Below, one piece after another: positions 1-7,185 of a DNA stretch of 51,218 bases. The notes beneath the pieces are model-generated. The model was not told the DNA's origin. It saw only the letters and a list, made by a program, of their open reading frames with translations, and did no database searches. The position numbers and the translations under genes were made by a program. Within the stretch, counting starts at the first letter, position 1. Every line of letters starts with the position of its first letter. The stretch is from an uncultured Clostridia bacterium (GTDB lineage: Bacteria > Bacillota > Clostridia > Christensenellales > UBA1242): contig CALVNY010000002.1 of NCBI GenBank assembly GCA_944350085.1, forward strand, positions 1 through 51,218. The letters are read 5' to 3'.

Positions 1-261
1 AATCCGTTGATTGGACTTATTCCTTATAAAAACATAGTTAAAACCGACATTAATTATGAATCATTTAATTTATCTATGGCAAACAGAATAATAAATCAAT
101 TTGTAAATAGCGATTTGGAAAATGATAAAAACTCAAATTCTATCAAAGAAGAAAGTAATAACGACAACAATGTAAATGACAAAAATTCTATTAAAGACAA
201 TATTGCAAGTGATAAAGAAAATGAAGTTCAAAATGTTAATGTTGATGATTCGATAATGTAA
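1..261 (+). CDS. C-terminal end of an unidentified protein (5' truncated)
   Basis: The reading frame is open from the first base of the window (frame 1, beginning Asn-Pro-Leu-Ile-Gly) and ends at TAA 259-261, so this is the 3' part of a gene that starts upstream. The first ~35 residues look folded (NPLIGLIPYKNIVKTDINYE, then a helix with MANRIINQF). The last ~45 residues are a low-complexity Asn/Asp/Lys/Glu tail that is probably disordered. The pattern of the folded part is loosely like the end of a MinD/ParA-type ATPase (a G-x-I-P strand followed by a closing helix), but this is a weak guess and no catalytic motif is inside the window. A terminator follows directly. Confidence 0.6.
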   Translation, partial: NPLIGLIPYKNIVKTDINYESFNLSMANRIINQFVNSDLENDKNSNSIKEESNNDNNVNDKNSIKDNIASDKENEVQNVNVDDSIM

Positions 262-284
262 AAACCACTTATTGTGGTTTTTTT
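261..284 (+). terminator. Rho-independent terminator
   Basis: An 8-bp perfect stem (AAAACCAC / GTGGTTTT) with a TTATT loop is followed by a T run, directly after the stop codon of the partial gene. Confidence 0.85.
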
Positions 285-392
285 AATAGATATTTGAAAT
301 TTTAAATAAAATCATATACAAAAATTTATATTTGAAACAGAAGAATAAATTTTTGTTTTATAACATAAATATTTTATTAATTTTATTAACAC

Positions 393-421
393 TTTACAAT
401 GTTTTTACCTTTTGTTATAAT
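393..421 (+). promoter_or_regulatory. Sigma-A promoter with extended -10
   Basis: TTTACA at 393-398, a 17-nt spacer, then TATAAT at 416-421 preceded by TGT, which makes an extended -10 element. It lies about 40 nt upstream of the TTG start at 462. Confidence 0.75.
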
Positions 422-461
422 AATGTATAAAAAAAATAACTAATTTAAGGAGAATTTTATT

Positions 462-1949
462 TTGGAACCTTCCCCCGTGGCACTTATGTGTGTTAAATTT
501 CAAACAGTAGACGCTCTGTTAATTTTAGCGTTAGTTCTTTTAATAATGTGTTCAGCATTTTTTTCTGCAAGTGAAACTGCTTTTTTAACGTCAAATGCAA
601 TTAGAATAAAAAATTATGCTAACGACAAAGTTAAAGGTGCAAGAAAAGCATTGTACATAATTGAAAATTTTGATAAAACTTTATCGACCATATTAGTTGG
701 AAACAACCTTGTAAATATTGCATCAACTACTATTTGTGCATATTTGTTTGGTAAGTTTATATTTAATCCAACACTTGCAAATGTTTTGAATACTGTTATA
801 ATGACAATTGTTATTTTAATTTTTGGCGAAATTATGCCAAAATCGTTTGCAAAAATTAATCCAGAAAAGTTTGCTTTAAGATTTAGTGGATTGCTTTATG
901 TTATTATAAAATTATTTACTCCAATTGTGTTTTTGTTTTATAAAATGCAACAATTGCTTAAAAAGAATGTTAAAATTGAAGAAAATCCAACAGTTACGGA
1001 AGATGAACTTGAAAGCATAATTGATACAATGGAAGATGAAGGTGTAATATCTAGTTACAATGCAGACATTATACAATCAGGAATTGATATTTCTGACACA
1101 GTTGTAACTGATATTATGACGCCAAGAGTTGATATTGTAGCTATTAGTGTTGATGAAGATTTTGCTGAAATTAAAAAAGTAATTACTGAGTGCAACCATT
1201 CAAGAATACCAGTTTATGAAGATAATATTGACCATATTGTTGGTATTTTAAATCAAAAAGATTTGTTTAATTTGTTAATTAAAAACAATTTTAATGAAAG
1301 TAAAGTTGACATAAAAAAAATAATGCGTAAACCACTTTTTGTTAACGAAACTTTGTCTGTTGATGAGTTAATACACGAAATTCAAAAAAACAAAATGCAA
1401 TTAGCAGTTATTCTTGATGAATATGGTGGAACAAGTGGAATTGCAACAATGGAAGACGCTGTTGAGGAAATTGTTGGTGAAATTTATGATGAACATGACT
1501 CAGATGAACTTCCAGAAATTGTAAAATTAGGAAAAGATACTTATGATCTAGACCCAGAAATGTATCTTGAAGATTTATTTGAAGAACTTGAAATTGAACA
1601 TTATCCAGATTCTCAGGCTTCATCACTTGGAAGATTTTTATATGAACTTAGTGATAACTTACCAAAGCAGGGTGATGTTATTGAATACGACACAGTAGAT
1701 GATGTTTTTGATAAAAAGATTAATGACTATGTTATGAAAAACATTACTATGAAATTTACTTTAACCGATGTTGAAGATAATAGAATTAGGCGTGTAAAGT
1801 TGGAAGTTAAAAGAACAGAACAAAACGCAGAAAGAAAACTTGAAAAAAGTAAATTAGAAGATAAAAAAGAAGAAAAGCAAGAAAAATCAGAAAACGAAAT
1901 TAAAGATAATAAAGAAGAAAATGCCGAAAAATTAGATAAAAAAGACTAA
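462..1949 (+). CDS. CNNM/CBS-domain membrane protein (HlyC/CorC family)
   Basis: 495 aa. The order of domains is typical of the HlyC/CorC (TlyC) family. An N-terminal CNNM/DUF21 transmembrane domain spans about residues 15-160 and includes the conserved segment FGEIMPKSFA at 121-130. Two CBS domains follow (about 213-270 with TDIMTPR, and 280-340 with ILDEYGGTSGI). A CorC_HlyC transporter-associated domain covers about 355-448. The last ~47 residues are a Lys/Glu-rich tail not usual for the family. Members are proposed to export Mg2+ or other divalent cations at the cytoplasmic membrane; some are annotated as hemolysins without good support. The TTG start is chosen because AAGGAGA (447-453) lies 8 nt upstream. 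The gene appears monocistronic. Confidence 0.9.
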   Translation: MEPSPVALMCVKFQTVDALLILALVLLIMCSAFFSASETAFLTSNAIRIKNYANDKVKGARKALYIIENFDKTLSTILVGNNLVNIASTTICAYLFGKFIFNPTLANVLNTVIMTIVILIFGEIMPKSFAKINPEKFALRFSGLLYVIIKLFTPIVFLFYKMQQLLKKNVKIEENPTVTEDELESIIDTMEDEGVISSYNADIIQSGIDISDTVVTDIMTPRVDIVAISVDEDFAEIKKVITECNHSRIPVYEDNIDHIVGILNQKDLFNLLIKNNFNESKVDIKKIMRKPLFVNETLSVDELIHEIQKNKMQLAVILDEYGGTSGIATMEDAVEEIVGEIYDEHDSDELPEIVKLGKDTYDLDPEMYLEDLFEELEIEHYPDSQASSLGRFLYELSDNLPKQGDVIEYDTVDDVFDKKINDYVMKNITMKFTLTDVEDNRIRRVKLEVKRTEQNAERKLEKSKLEDKKEEKQEKSENEIKDNKEENAEKLDKKD

Positions 1950-1956
1950 GAAAAAG

Positions 1957-1980
1957 CAACACAATCTGTGTTGTTTTTTT
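1957..1980 (+). terminator. Rho-independent terminator
   Basis: A 7-bp stem CAACACA / TGTGTTG with a 3-nt loop and a run of seven T, just after the CNNM/CBS gene. Confidence 0.85.
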
Positions 1981-2186
1981 ATTTTCTATTATTGCATTTT
2001 TAGAATAACAAAATAATGCAAAACTTAATTGTTTGTTTTATTAAAATGTGGATTAAATTATAGATTATAAGTTTTAATAAACCCTTAAAAAATAAAAACA
2101 TATAATTAAATTTTTTAAAACAACAAAATTATTTTGTGTTTTTTTGTAAAAAATTTTATATAGCACTTTTATTTTTATAATTTGTG

Positions 2187-2195
2187 TGCTATAAT
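2187..2195 (+). promoter_or_regulatory. Extended -10 promoter of typA
   Basis: TGCTATAAT at 2187-2195 is an extended -10. The -35 position (about 2167-2172) is poor. The predicted start of transcription is near 2202, giving a ~20-nt leader that carries AGGAGAA. A TTG start at 2201 would coincide with the transcription start, so ATG 2222 is preferred for typA. Confidence 0.5.
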
Positions 2196-2221
2196 TCTTT
2201 TTGTTATTTTTAGGAGAAATC

Positions 2222-4057
2222 ATGGAAAATTCAAAAATTAGAAACATTGCAATAATTGCCCATGTTGACCATGGCAAAACAAGTTTGGTTAATGAATTAC
2301 TTAAACAAGGTGGAGTTTTTAGAGATAATCAAGAAGTTCAAGATAGGGTTATGGATAGTAATGACATTGAAAGAGAAAGAGGAATTACTATCTTTTCAAA
2401 AAATGCTTCTTTTATGTACAAAGATGTAAAAGTTAATGTTGTTGACACTCCCGGACACGCCGATTTTGGTGGAGAAGTTGAAAGGGTTTTAAAAATGGTT
2501 GATGGCGTTTTGCTTGTTGTTGATGCGTTTGAAGGTCCAATGCCACAAACAAGATTCGTTTTACAAAAAGCATTAGAACTAGATTTAAAAGTTGTTGTTG
2601 TAATTAACAAAATTGACAGAAAAGATGCAAGATTAAACGAAGTTGGCGATGAAGTGCTAGAACTATTTTTGGAACTAGATGCAACAAGTGAACAATTAAA
2701 TAGTCCTTTTATTTATTGTTCTGCAAGAAATGGTGTTGCAAGTTATAGTCCACAAGAAGTAGGGACAGATTTTACACCACTTTTTGAAACTATTATTAAA
2801 CATATTCCTGCACCAAAAGGAGATTTGGACAAACCTTTTCAAATGTTAGTTTCGTCAACTGAACAAAATGATTATTTAGGAAGGCTTGCTGTTGGTAAAA
2901 TTGAGCGTGGACAAGTTAAAATCAATGAAAATGTAACTGTAACAAATTATTTTAAACCAGAAAGAAAACTAACTTTTAAAGTTCAAAATATATTCCAATA
3001 TCAAGGATTAAAGCGAGTTCCTTGCGAAACTGCTGTTGTTGGTGATATTGTTTGTTTGGCAGGTTGTGCAGATGTTACTATTGGTGATACTGTTAGCGAC
3101 AACAACGATGTTGAAACTTTACCATTTGTTAAAATTAGTGAACCTAGTGTTGAAATGACTTTTAGTGTTAATAATAGTCCTTTTGCTGGCAAAGAAGGTA
3201 AATATTGCACAAGTCGTCATTTAAGAGATAGATTATTTAAAGAAGCAGTTAAAGATTTAAGTTTGAAAGTGTTTGAAACTGAAAGTGCTGATAGTTTTAG
3301 AGTTTTGGGCCGTGGAGAAATGCATATTTCAATTTTAATTGAAAATATGCGTAGAGATGGCTATGAATTCCAAGTTTCAATGCCAAAAGTTTTGTACAAG
3401 GAAATTGGTGGGGTAAAGGAAGAACCTATTGATAGATTTGTGGTAGATGTTCCTGAAGATTGCGTTGGAAGTATTATCAATGCGATGGGACCAAGAAAAG
3501 GTGAACTTGTTACTATAAACAATCATGGAACAAGAACAAGGCTTGAATTTTTAATTCCTGCAAGGGGTTTGTTTGGATATAAAAGCCAATTTTTAACAGA
3601 CACTCGTGGTGAAGGTGTTATGAGTAGTATTTTCTATGAATATCAACCATATAAAGGAAACATTGAAAAACGAAGCATGGGTGCTTTAATTGCTTATGAA
3701 ACAGGTGAAGCAATAGTTTATGGATTGTACAATTCACAAGAAAGAGGCAGATTGTTTATTGGACCTGGTGAAAAAGTTTACGGCGGAATGGTTGTTGGAC
3801 AAAATCCAAAAGGCGAAGATATTGTTGTTAATGTTTGCAAAAAGAAGCAATTAACAAATATGCGTAGTGCAGCAGCAGATGAAGCATTAAGGCTAGAACC
3901 TAAAAAAGTTTTAACATTGGAAGAATGTTTGGAATTTTTAAATGATGATGAACTTTTGGAAGTTACTCCACAAAGTTTAAGAATTAGAAAAACAATTCTT
4001 GACCATACACAAAGAGGTCGTGCCGATTTTAGAAGAAAAAATGAAGGTAAAATTTAA
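2222..4057 (+). CDS. typA: Ribosome-associated GTPase TypA/BipA
   Basis: 611 aa, the usual length. This is an EF-G-like translational GTPase that binds the 70S ribosome and helps ribosome assembly and stress adaptation. The P-loop AHVDHGKT (13-20), switch I RERGITI (51-57), DTPGH (75-79) and NKID (129-132) are all intact. The C-terminal half contains the EF-G III/V-like domains and the BipA-specific region (segments such as GPRKGELV and FLIPARGLFGYKS). The ATG at 2222 has AGGAGAA (2212-2218) at good spacing. The gene ends in the hairpin at 4065-4097, which also serves the convergent regulator gene. Nothing in the sequence is unusual. Confidence 0.97.
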   Translation: MENSKIRNIAIIAHVDHGKTSLVNELLKQGGVFRDNQEVQDRVMDSNDIERERGITIFSKNASFMYKDVKVNVVDTPGHADFGGEVERVLKMVDGVLLVVDAFEGPMPQTRFVLQKALELDLKVVVVINKIDRKDARLNEVGDEVLELFLELDATSEQLNSPFIYCSARNGVASYSPQEVGTDFTPLFETIIKHIPAPKGDLDKPFQMLVSSTEQNDYLGRLAVGKIERGQVKINENVTVTNYFKPERKLTFKVQNIFQYQGLKRVPCETAVVGDIVCLAGCADVTIGDTVSDNNDVETLPFVKISEPSVEMTFSVNNSPFAGKEGKYCTSRHLRDRLFKEAVKDLSLKVFETESADSFRVLGRGEMHISILIENMRRDGYEFQVSMPKVLYKEIGGVKEEPIDRFVVDVPEDCVGSIINAMGPRKGELVTINNHGTRTRLEFLIPARGLFGYKSQFLTDTRGEGVMSSIFYEYQPYKGNIEKRSMGALIAYETGEAIVYGLYNSQERGRLFIGPGEKVYGGMVVGQNPKGEDIVVNVCKKKQLTNMRSAAADEALRLEPKKVLTLEECLEFLNDDELLEVTPQSLRIRKTILDHTQRGRADFRRKNEGKI

Positions 4058-4064
4058 TATGAAA

Positions 4065-4097
4065 ATTAAAGGCATTGAAAAACTCAATGCCTTTTAA
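4065..4097. terminator. Bidirectional terminator between typA and the XRE regulator
   Basis: An inverted repeat (ATTAAAGGCATTG / CAATGCCTTTTAAT) lies between the convergent typA and XRE genes. T-rich runs on the 3' side of each strand suggest it works both ways. It overlaps the last codon of the minus-strand gene. Confidence 0.75.
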
Positions 4098-4300
4098 TAT
4101 TCCAAACCAACTAAATAATCAATGCTAACATCAAAAAACTGAGCCAATAATATTAAAGAACACATTGTTGGTTCTCGAAGACCATTTTCCCACAAACTTA
4201 TTAGCCCCTTACTAACTCCAATTTTTTTTGCAAGTTCAACTTGTCCAATATTTCTTTCTATTCTCAATGATTTTAATATATTTTTAAATTTATTTTCCAT
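4094..4300 (-). CDS. Small XRE-family HTH repressor
   Basis: 68 aa, essentially one HTH_3/Cro-C1 domain. It has the typical order: helix 1 with LRIERN, helix 2 with GQVELAKKIGVS, recognition helix KGLISLWENGLREP, and the closing SLILLAQFFDVSIDYLVG motif. It has no sensor or dimerisation domain, so it resembles a compact phage- or cassette-type repressor. It is divergent from the 4383 gene and is separated from it by two CTTAC-N4-GTAAG inverted repeats, which are the obvious operators for auto- and cross-repression. No Shine-Dalgarno sequence precedes its ATG, and a TAATAT box lies just upstream, so its mRNA may be leaderless. The regulator call is firm; the target assignment is inference from position. 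Confidence 0.92.
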   Translation of the reverse strand: MENKFKNILKSLRIERNIGQVELAKKIGVSKGLISLWENGLREPTMCSLILLAQFFDVSIDYLVGLEY

Positions 4301-4311
4301 ACTTATATTAT

Positions 4312-4354
4312 CTTACAATTGTAAGTAATTATATTGACATCTTACAAAAGTAAG
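4312..4354. promoter_or_regulatory. Paired operators CTTAC-N4-GTAAG for the XRE repressor
   Basis: Two inverted repeats share the same half-site: 4312-4325 (CTTACAATTGTAAG, a full palindrome) and 4341-4354 (CTTACAAAAGTAAG). Their centres are 29 bp apart, close to three helical turns, so bound dimers would sit on nearly the same face. The second lies inside the -35/-10 spacer of the rightward promoter; the first covers the likely leftward start region. Binding by the adjacent XRE protein is inferred from position. Confidence 0.8.
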
Positions 4355-4363
4355 ATATATAAT
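4334..4363 (+). promoter_or_regulatory. Sigma-A promoter of the repeat protein/nuclease cassette
   Basis: TTGACA at 4334-4339 and TATAAT at 4358-4363 with an 18-nt spacer that contains the second operator. Transcription would begin near 4370, giving a leader of only ~13 nt that includes GGAGG. Confidence 0.8.
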
Positions 4364-4382
4364 TAATTAGGAGGATAAAAAT

Positions 4383-4610
4383 ATGATAGAAGAAATTTTA
4401 ATAAAATATTTTGGTGGCAGACCTAGTTATTCAGGTGGTAGATTAGATAAAATAGGGGATTTAAGAGTTGAATATAGCGGTGGTCAAATGGTTAAAGTTG
4501 GAGAATATAGGCTAGAATATAGTGCTGGTAGGTTGTATAAAATTGGCGGTAACATAGTTGAATATAGTGGTGGGAAAATTTATAAAATTGGTGGAATTAG
4601 GGTAAATTAA
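4383..4610 (+). CDS. 75-aa protein made of 15-residue YSGG repeats
   Basis: I do not recognise a named family. The protein is almost entirely a tandem repeat with an exact 15-residue period (residues 14-28, 29-43, 44-58, 59-73). The consensus is roughly (V/L)EYSGGR(L/I)YKIGGxR, with Tyr at 16, 31, 46 and 61 and Gly pairs after it. The pattern of short strands and Gly-turns suggests a small beta-repeat fold. AGGAGG (4369-4374) lies 8 nt before the ATG. It is the first gene after the operator-controlled promoter, and the nuclease-like gene begins 30 bp later, so the two are probably co-expressed. It could be a binding partner, inhibitor or decoy for the nuclease, but nothing in the sequence proves this. 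Confidence 0.85.
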   Translation: MIEEILIKYFGGRPSYSGGRLDKIGDLRVEYSGGQMVKVGEYRLEYSAGRLYKIGGNIVEYSGGKIYKIGGIRVN

Positions 4611-4640
4611 CACAATTTAATTATCCTTATAAATTTAATT

Positions 4641-5852
4641 ATGAACATTAATGATAAAGATTTCTATGATTTTAAACTAAAAATTGAGTTAATAAAACAA
4701 TATAAAGAGCAAAAAAATTTATTAAAAAAGAATAAAAATAATATTTTTAAAATATTAAAATTGGAAGATTTTGAAATTAGACATAGTAATTTTTTAAGTT
4801 GGTTATTGGATTTTAATAGAAATATTGATCTTGCAACAATGTTTATTAAAAGATTTTTAAAACGCTTAAAATTTGAAGATAATGATATTGAAAATTTAGT
4901 AAATAATGTAATGTTAAATCCCGAAAAAAATTATGAAGTTACTAGAGAAGAAGAAAATAAAGACTTATTAATAAAATTTTTAGATAAAAAAATCATAATT
5001 GTTATAGAAAATAAAATATATTCAACAGAAGGAATAGATCAATTAAAAAAATATTATAATGATATAAAATATGGTAAATATAAAGATTTTGAAAGTAAGT
5101 TTGTGTATTTAACAATTAATGGAGATTTGCCATTACAAGAATTTGATAGACTACACTGGCAGTCATTTTCTTATAAAGAAATTAAAGATATATTAACAGA
5201 TATCACAAAAGATCATTGCTACAAAAATTTAGATGAAAATGTAAGAATGATTATTGAAGATTATATATATATTTTAGATGAAAAGACGGAAAGCACTATG
5301 GATAGAGTAAAAGAATATTTTAAATTGTACGAGAAAAATAAAGATATTATGGTTGAAATATCTAAATATGTTCCACAAATAGCAGAAAGAGCAGAAATAG
5401 AAAAAACATACTTAAAAAACAACTTCAGTTTTAATTTAGAAAGTGAAAAACAATGCATATATATTGAGTTTAAAATAAAAGAAATTGAAGATGTTATGAT
5501 TAAAAATAATTTGCCAAATGATTTATTTACGGCAGTTATTTCTAATGAGCCATACAACAAATGTATGTTTATAATAGAAATGAGTAAAGATAGCGATTTT
5601 TATAAATCGTTTGTTAAAGATTTTAGAAACAATTTTGGAATTTCAGAATTAAAAGAACGTAATGGGAATTTTGTGCATTTATATTCACATACCTTTGTTG
5701 TGTCAAAAAATGAAAATGGTAGTTATAAAACGGAACAAGAATTTAAGGATAGAATAAGTATGGCGCTAAAAGAATTTTTTGAAAATAAAGATAGTGAATA
5801 CTTTAAAATAATTAACTATATTAAAAATTATGATTTTAATAATATAAAATAG
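4641..5852 (+). CDS. PD-(D/E)XK nuclease-like protein (PDDEXK_4 type)
   Basis: 403 aa. The N-terminal signature EIRHSNFLSWLLD (45-57) followed by a putative active site matches the PDDEXK_4 group: Asp108 in NKDLLI, Glu123-Asn124-Lys125 in IVIENKI, then Gln134 in DQLKKYY. These form the D...ExK core with the conserved downstream Gln. The C-terminal ~200 residues are not recognised. Family members are often encoded in accessory or defence loci, but few have been studied, so the substrate is unknown. No Shine-Dalgarno is visible; TATAAA (4628-4633) lies 7 nt before the ATG, which could allow a leaderless internal transcript as well as read-through from the repeat-protein gene. Its codons look even more A/T-rich than those of the neighbours, which would fit acquisition. 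Confidence 0.8.
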   Translation: MNINDKDFYDFKLKIELIKQYKEQKNLLKKNKNNIFKILKLEDFEIRHSNFLSWLLDFNRNIDLATMFIKRFLKRLKFEDNDIENLVNNVMLNPEKNYEVTREEENKDLLIKFLDKKIIIVIENKIYSTEGIDQLKKYYNDIKYGKYKDFESKFVYLTINGDLPLQEFDRLHWQSFSYKEIKDILTDITKDHCYKNLDENVRMIIEDYIYILDEKTESTMDRVKEYFKLYEKNKDIMVEISKYVPQIAERAEIEKTYLKNNFSFNLESEKQCIYIEFKIKEIEDVMIKNNLPNDLFTAVISNEPYNKCMFIIEMSKDSDFYKSFVKDFRNNFGISELKERNGNFVHLYSHTFVVSKNENGSYKTEQEFKDRISMALKEFFENKDSEYFKIINYIKNYDFNNIK

Positions 5853-5856
5853 TTTT

Positions 5857-5887
5857 AAAAAGGTGTTGAAATTCAATGCCTTTTTTT
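5857..5887 (+). terminator. Rho-independent terminator of the cassette
   Basis: AAAGGTGTTGA / TCAATGCCTTT hairpin (two G-U pairs) with a run of T. It closely resembles the hairpin at 4065-4097 on the other side of the cassette. Confidence 0.8.
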
Positions 5888-5974
5888 ATATAAAGCGTTA
5901 GTAATTAAATTTTTAAAAATAAGTAAATAATTACATAATATAAATAATAAATATATTATATAACTTGCAATAAT

Positions 5975-6018
5975 TTGACTACTTTTAAAATAGTTTATAT
6001 AATTTAATATGGTATAAT
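5975..6018 (+). promoter_or_regulatory. Tandem sigma-A promoters of the TasA-like gene
   Basis: Promoter 1: TTGACT 5975-5980, 17-nt spacer, TATAAT 5998-6003. Promoter 2: an extended -10 TGGTATAAT at 6010-6018. Both lie upstream of the gene at 6066. Confidence 0.65.
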
Positions 6019-6065
6019 GCGTCTAATTATAATCAATTTTTAATTTTGCAAAATTTTAGGAGATT

Positions 6066-7088
6066 ATGGAACAAAATAGTAAGGCATCTATTGCTCAAAT
6101 AGTTACAATTATAATACTTTCCGTACTATTAGTAGTTAGCCTAGTGCTAGGTGCTACTTTTGCTTGGTTTGCCAATCAAAATAGCGCAGATGCAACTATG
6201 ACTATGGGTGGAAAGATTATAATTAGACTTGAAAATTCAGAAGCAAAAAGTGCAACATTTGTTAACAAAACCGCATTATTGCCTGGCACAAAGATTGAAA
6301 GTGATGTAAATGTGTTAATTTCTGAAAGTAACACTCCTTGTTTTTTAAGAGCAAAAATTGATATAACTGTTGAACCTAAAACAGACATAACATTGTCGGA
6401 AGGTTCAAAAAAATTAATTATTGACACTTTTAATAATGGTATTCAACAAATTATTGACGACACAGGAACTTTGTTTTTAGAGTCATCAGACCTTACGGGT
6501 GGCGAACATTATGGAAACATAATTCCAAAAGGTGCTAGATGGATTTTATATGATGGTTGGTTTTATTTGGTTTCGGTTGACCAAGATTTAACGGCAACTG
6601 CTCCAGAAGACATTCAACTGCTTAACATTTACACGGGTAATGCAAGTTTACTTTTGTCGTTTGTTAAAGGAGTATTTTACTTGCCCGGATTGGAATGGGG
6701 CAACGAACTTAAAGATTGTGACTTAACATTTGATATTACTGCACAGGCAATACAAATTTTCCAAACTAAAAAACCGGGTGAAGAAAGGCCAACTTACCAT
6801 AATGAAACATTAGACGAAGCACTGGTTGTATTTGGTGAGGCTTTGGAGCCAGAAATAGTATTTTATGCTAATGGGGGAGATGGCGACTTGCCACTTTCAA
6901 TACTTCCTACTGATGAATTGCCTGTTGGCAGTTTTGTAACACTTCCAACTCCAAATTTAACAAAAGATGGAAAACCATTTAAATGCTGGAACACAAGGGA
7001 AGATGGAAATGGAACAAGTTATAATGGTGGGGATGTTGTAAAACTAACCCCAGCAAAGAAAAAACTTTATGCAATTTACGAAGAATAG
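6066..7088 (+). CDS. TasA/camelysin-like surface protein with C-terminal Listeria-Bacteroides repeat
   Basis: 340 aa. The N-terminus has a long hydrophobic stretch (about 10-33) ending GATFAWF (29-35), the hallmark of signal peptides handled by the dedicated signal peptidase SipW, as in TasA and camelysin. The middle (about 40-255) is a beta-rich exported region with the pattern of the TasA/CamY group (LLPGTKIE, TPCFLRAKIDI, and a late WGNELKD). The last ~80 residues (from EIVFYANGGDG) match a Listeria-Bacteroides repeat (Flg_new): a strand, LPTPNLTKDGKPFKCWNT, NGTSYNGGDVV, then LYAIYEE. It is likely an extracellular fibre or matrix subunit or adhesin. AGGAG is only 3 nt from the ATG, which is short. 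No sipW gene is in the window. Confidence 0.75.
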   Translation: MEQNSKASIAQIVTIIILSVLLVVSLVLGATFAWFANQNSADATMTMGGKIIIRLENSEAKSATFVNKTALLPGTKIESDVNVLISESNTPCFLRAKIDITVEPKTDITLSEGSKKLIIDTFNNGIQQIIDDTGTLFLESSDLTGGEHYGNIIPKGARWILYDGWFYLVSVDQDLTATAPEDIQLLNIYTGNASLLLSFVKGVFYLPGLEWGNELKDCDLTFDITAQAIQIFQTKKPGEERPTYHNETLDEALVVFGEALEPEIVFYANGGDGDLPLSILPTDELPVGSFVTLPTPNLTKDGKPFKCWNTREDGNGTSYNGGDVVKLTPAKKKLYAIYEE

Positions 7089-7124
7089 CAAAAGAATCCA
7101 TTTTTTGCTATTCTTTATTTTTAT
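7081..7124 (+). terminator. Rho-independent terminator
   Basis: A 13-bp stem (AAGAATAGCAAAA / TTTTGCTATTCTT) begins inside the last codons of the TasA-like gene and is followed by a T-rich run. Confidence 0.8.
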
Positions 7125-7130
7125 TCGACA

Positions 7131-7159
7131 TTGACTATATTAAATTATATTGTTATACT
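7131..7159 (+). promoter_or_regulatory. Sigma-A promoter
   Basis: TTGACT 7131-7136, 17-nt spacer, TATACT 7154-7159 with TGT just before it (extended -10). The predicted transcription start (~7166) excludes a TTG start at 7150 for the next gene. Confidence 0.75.
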
Positions 7160-7185
7160 TTTTTGTAATGTTTAAAGGTGTTATT

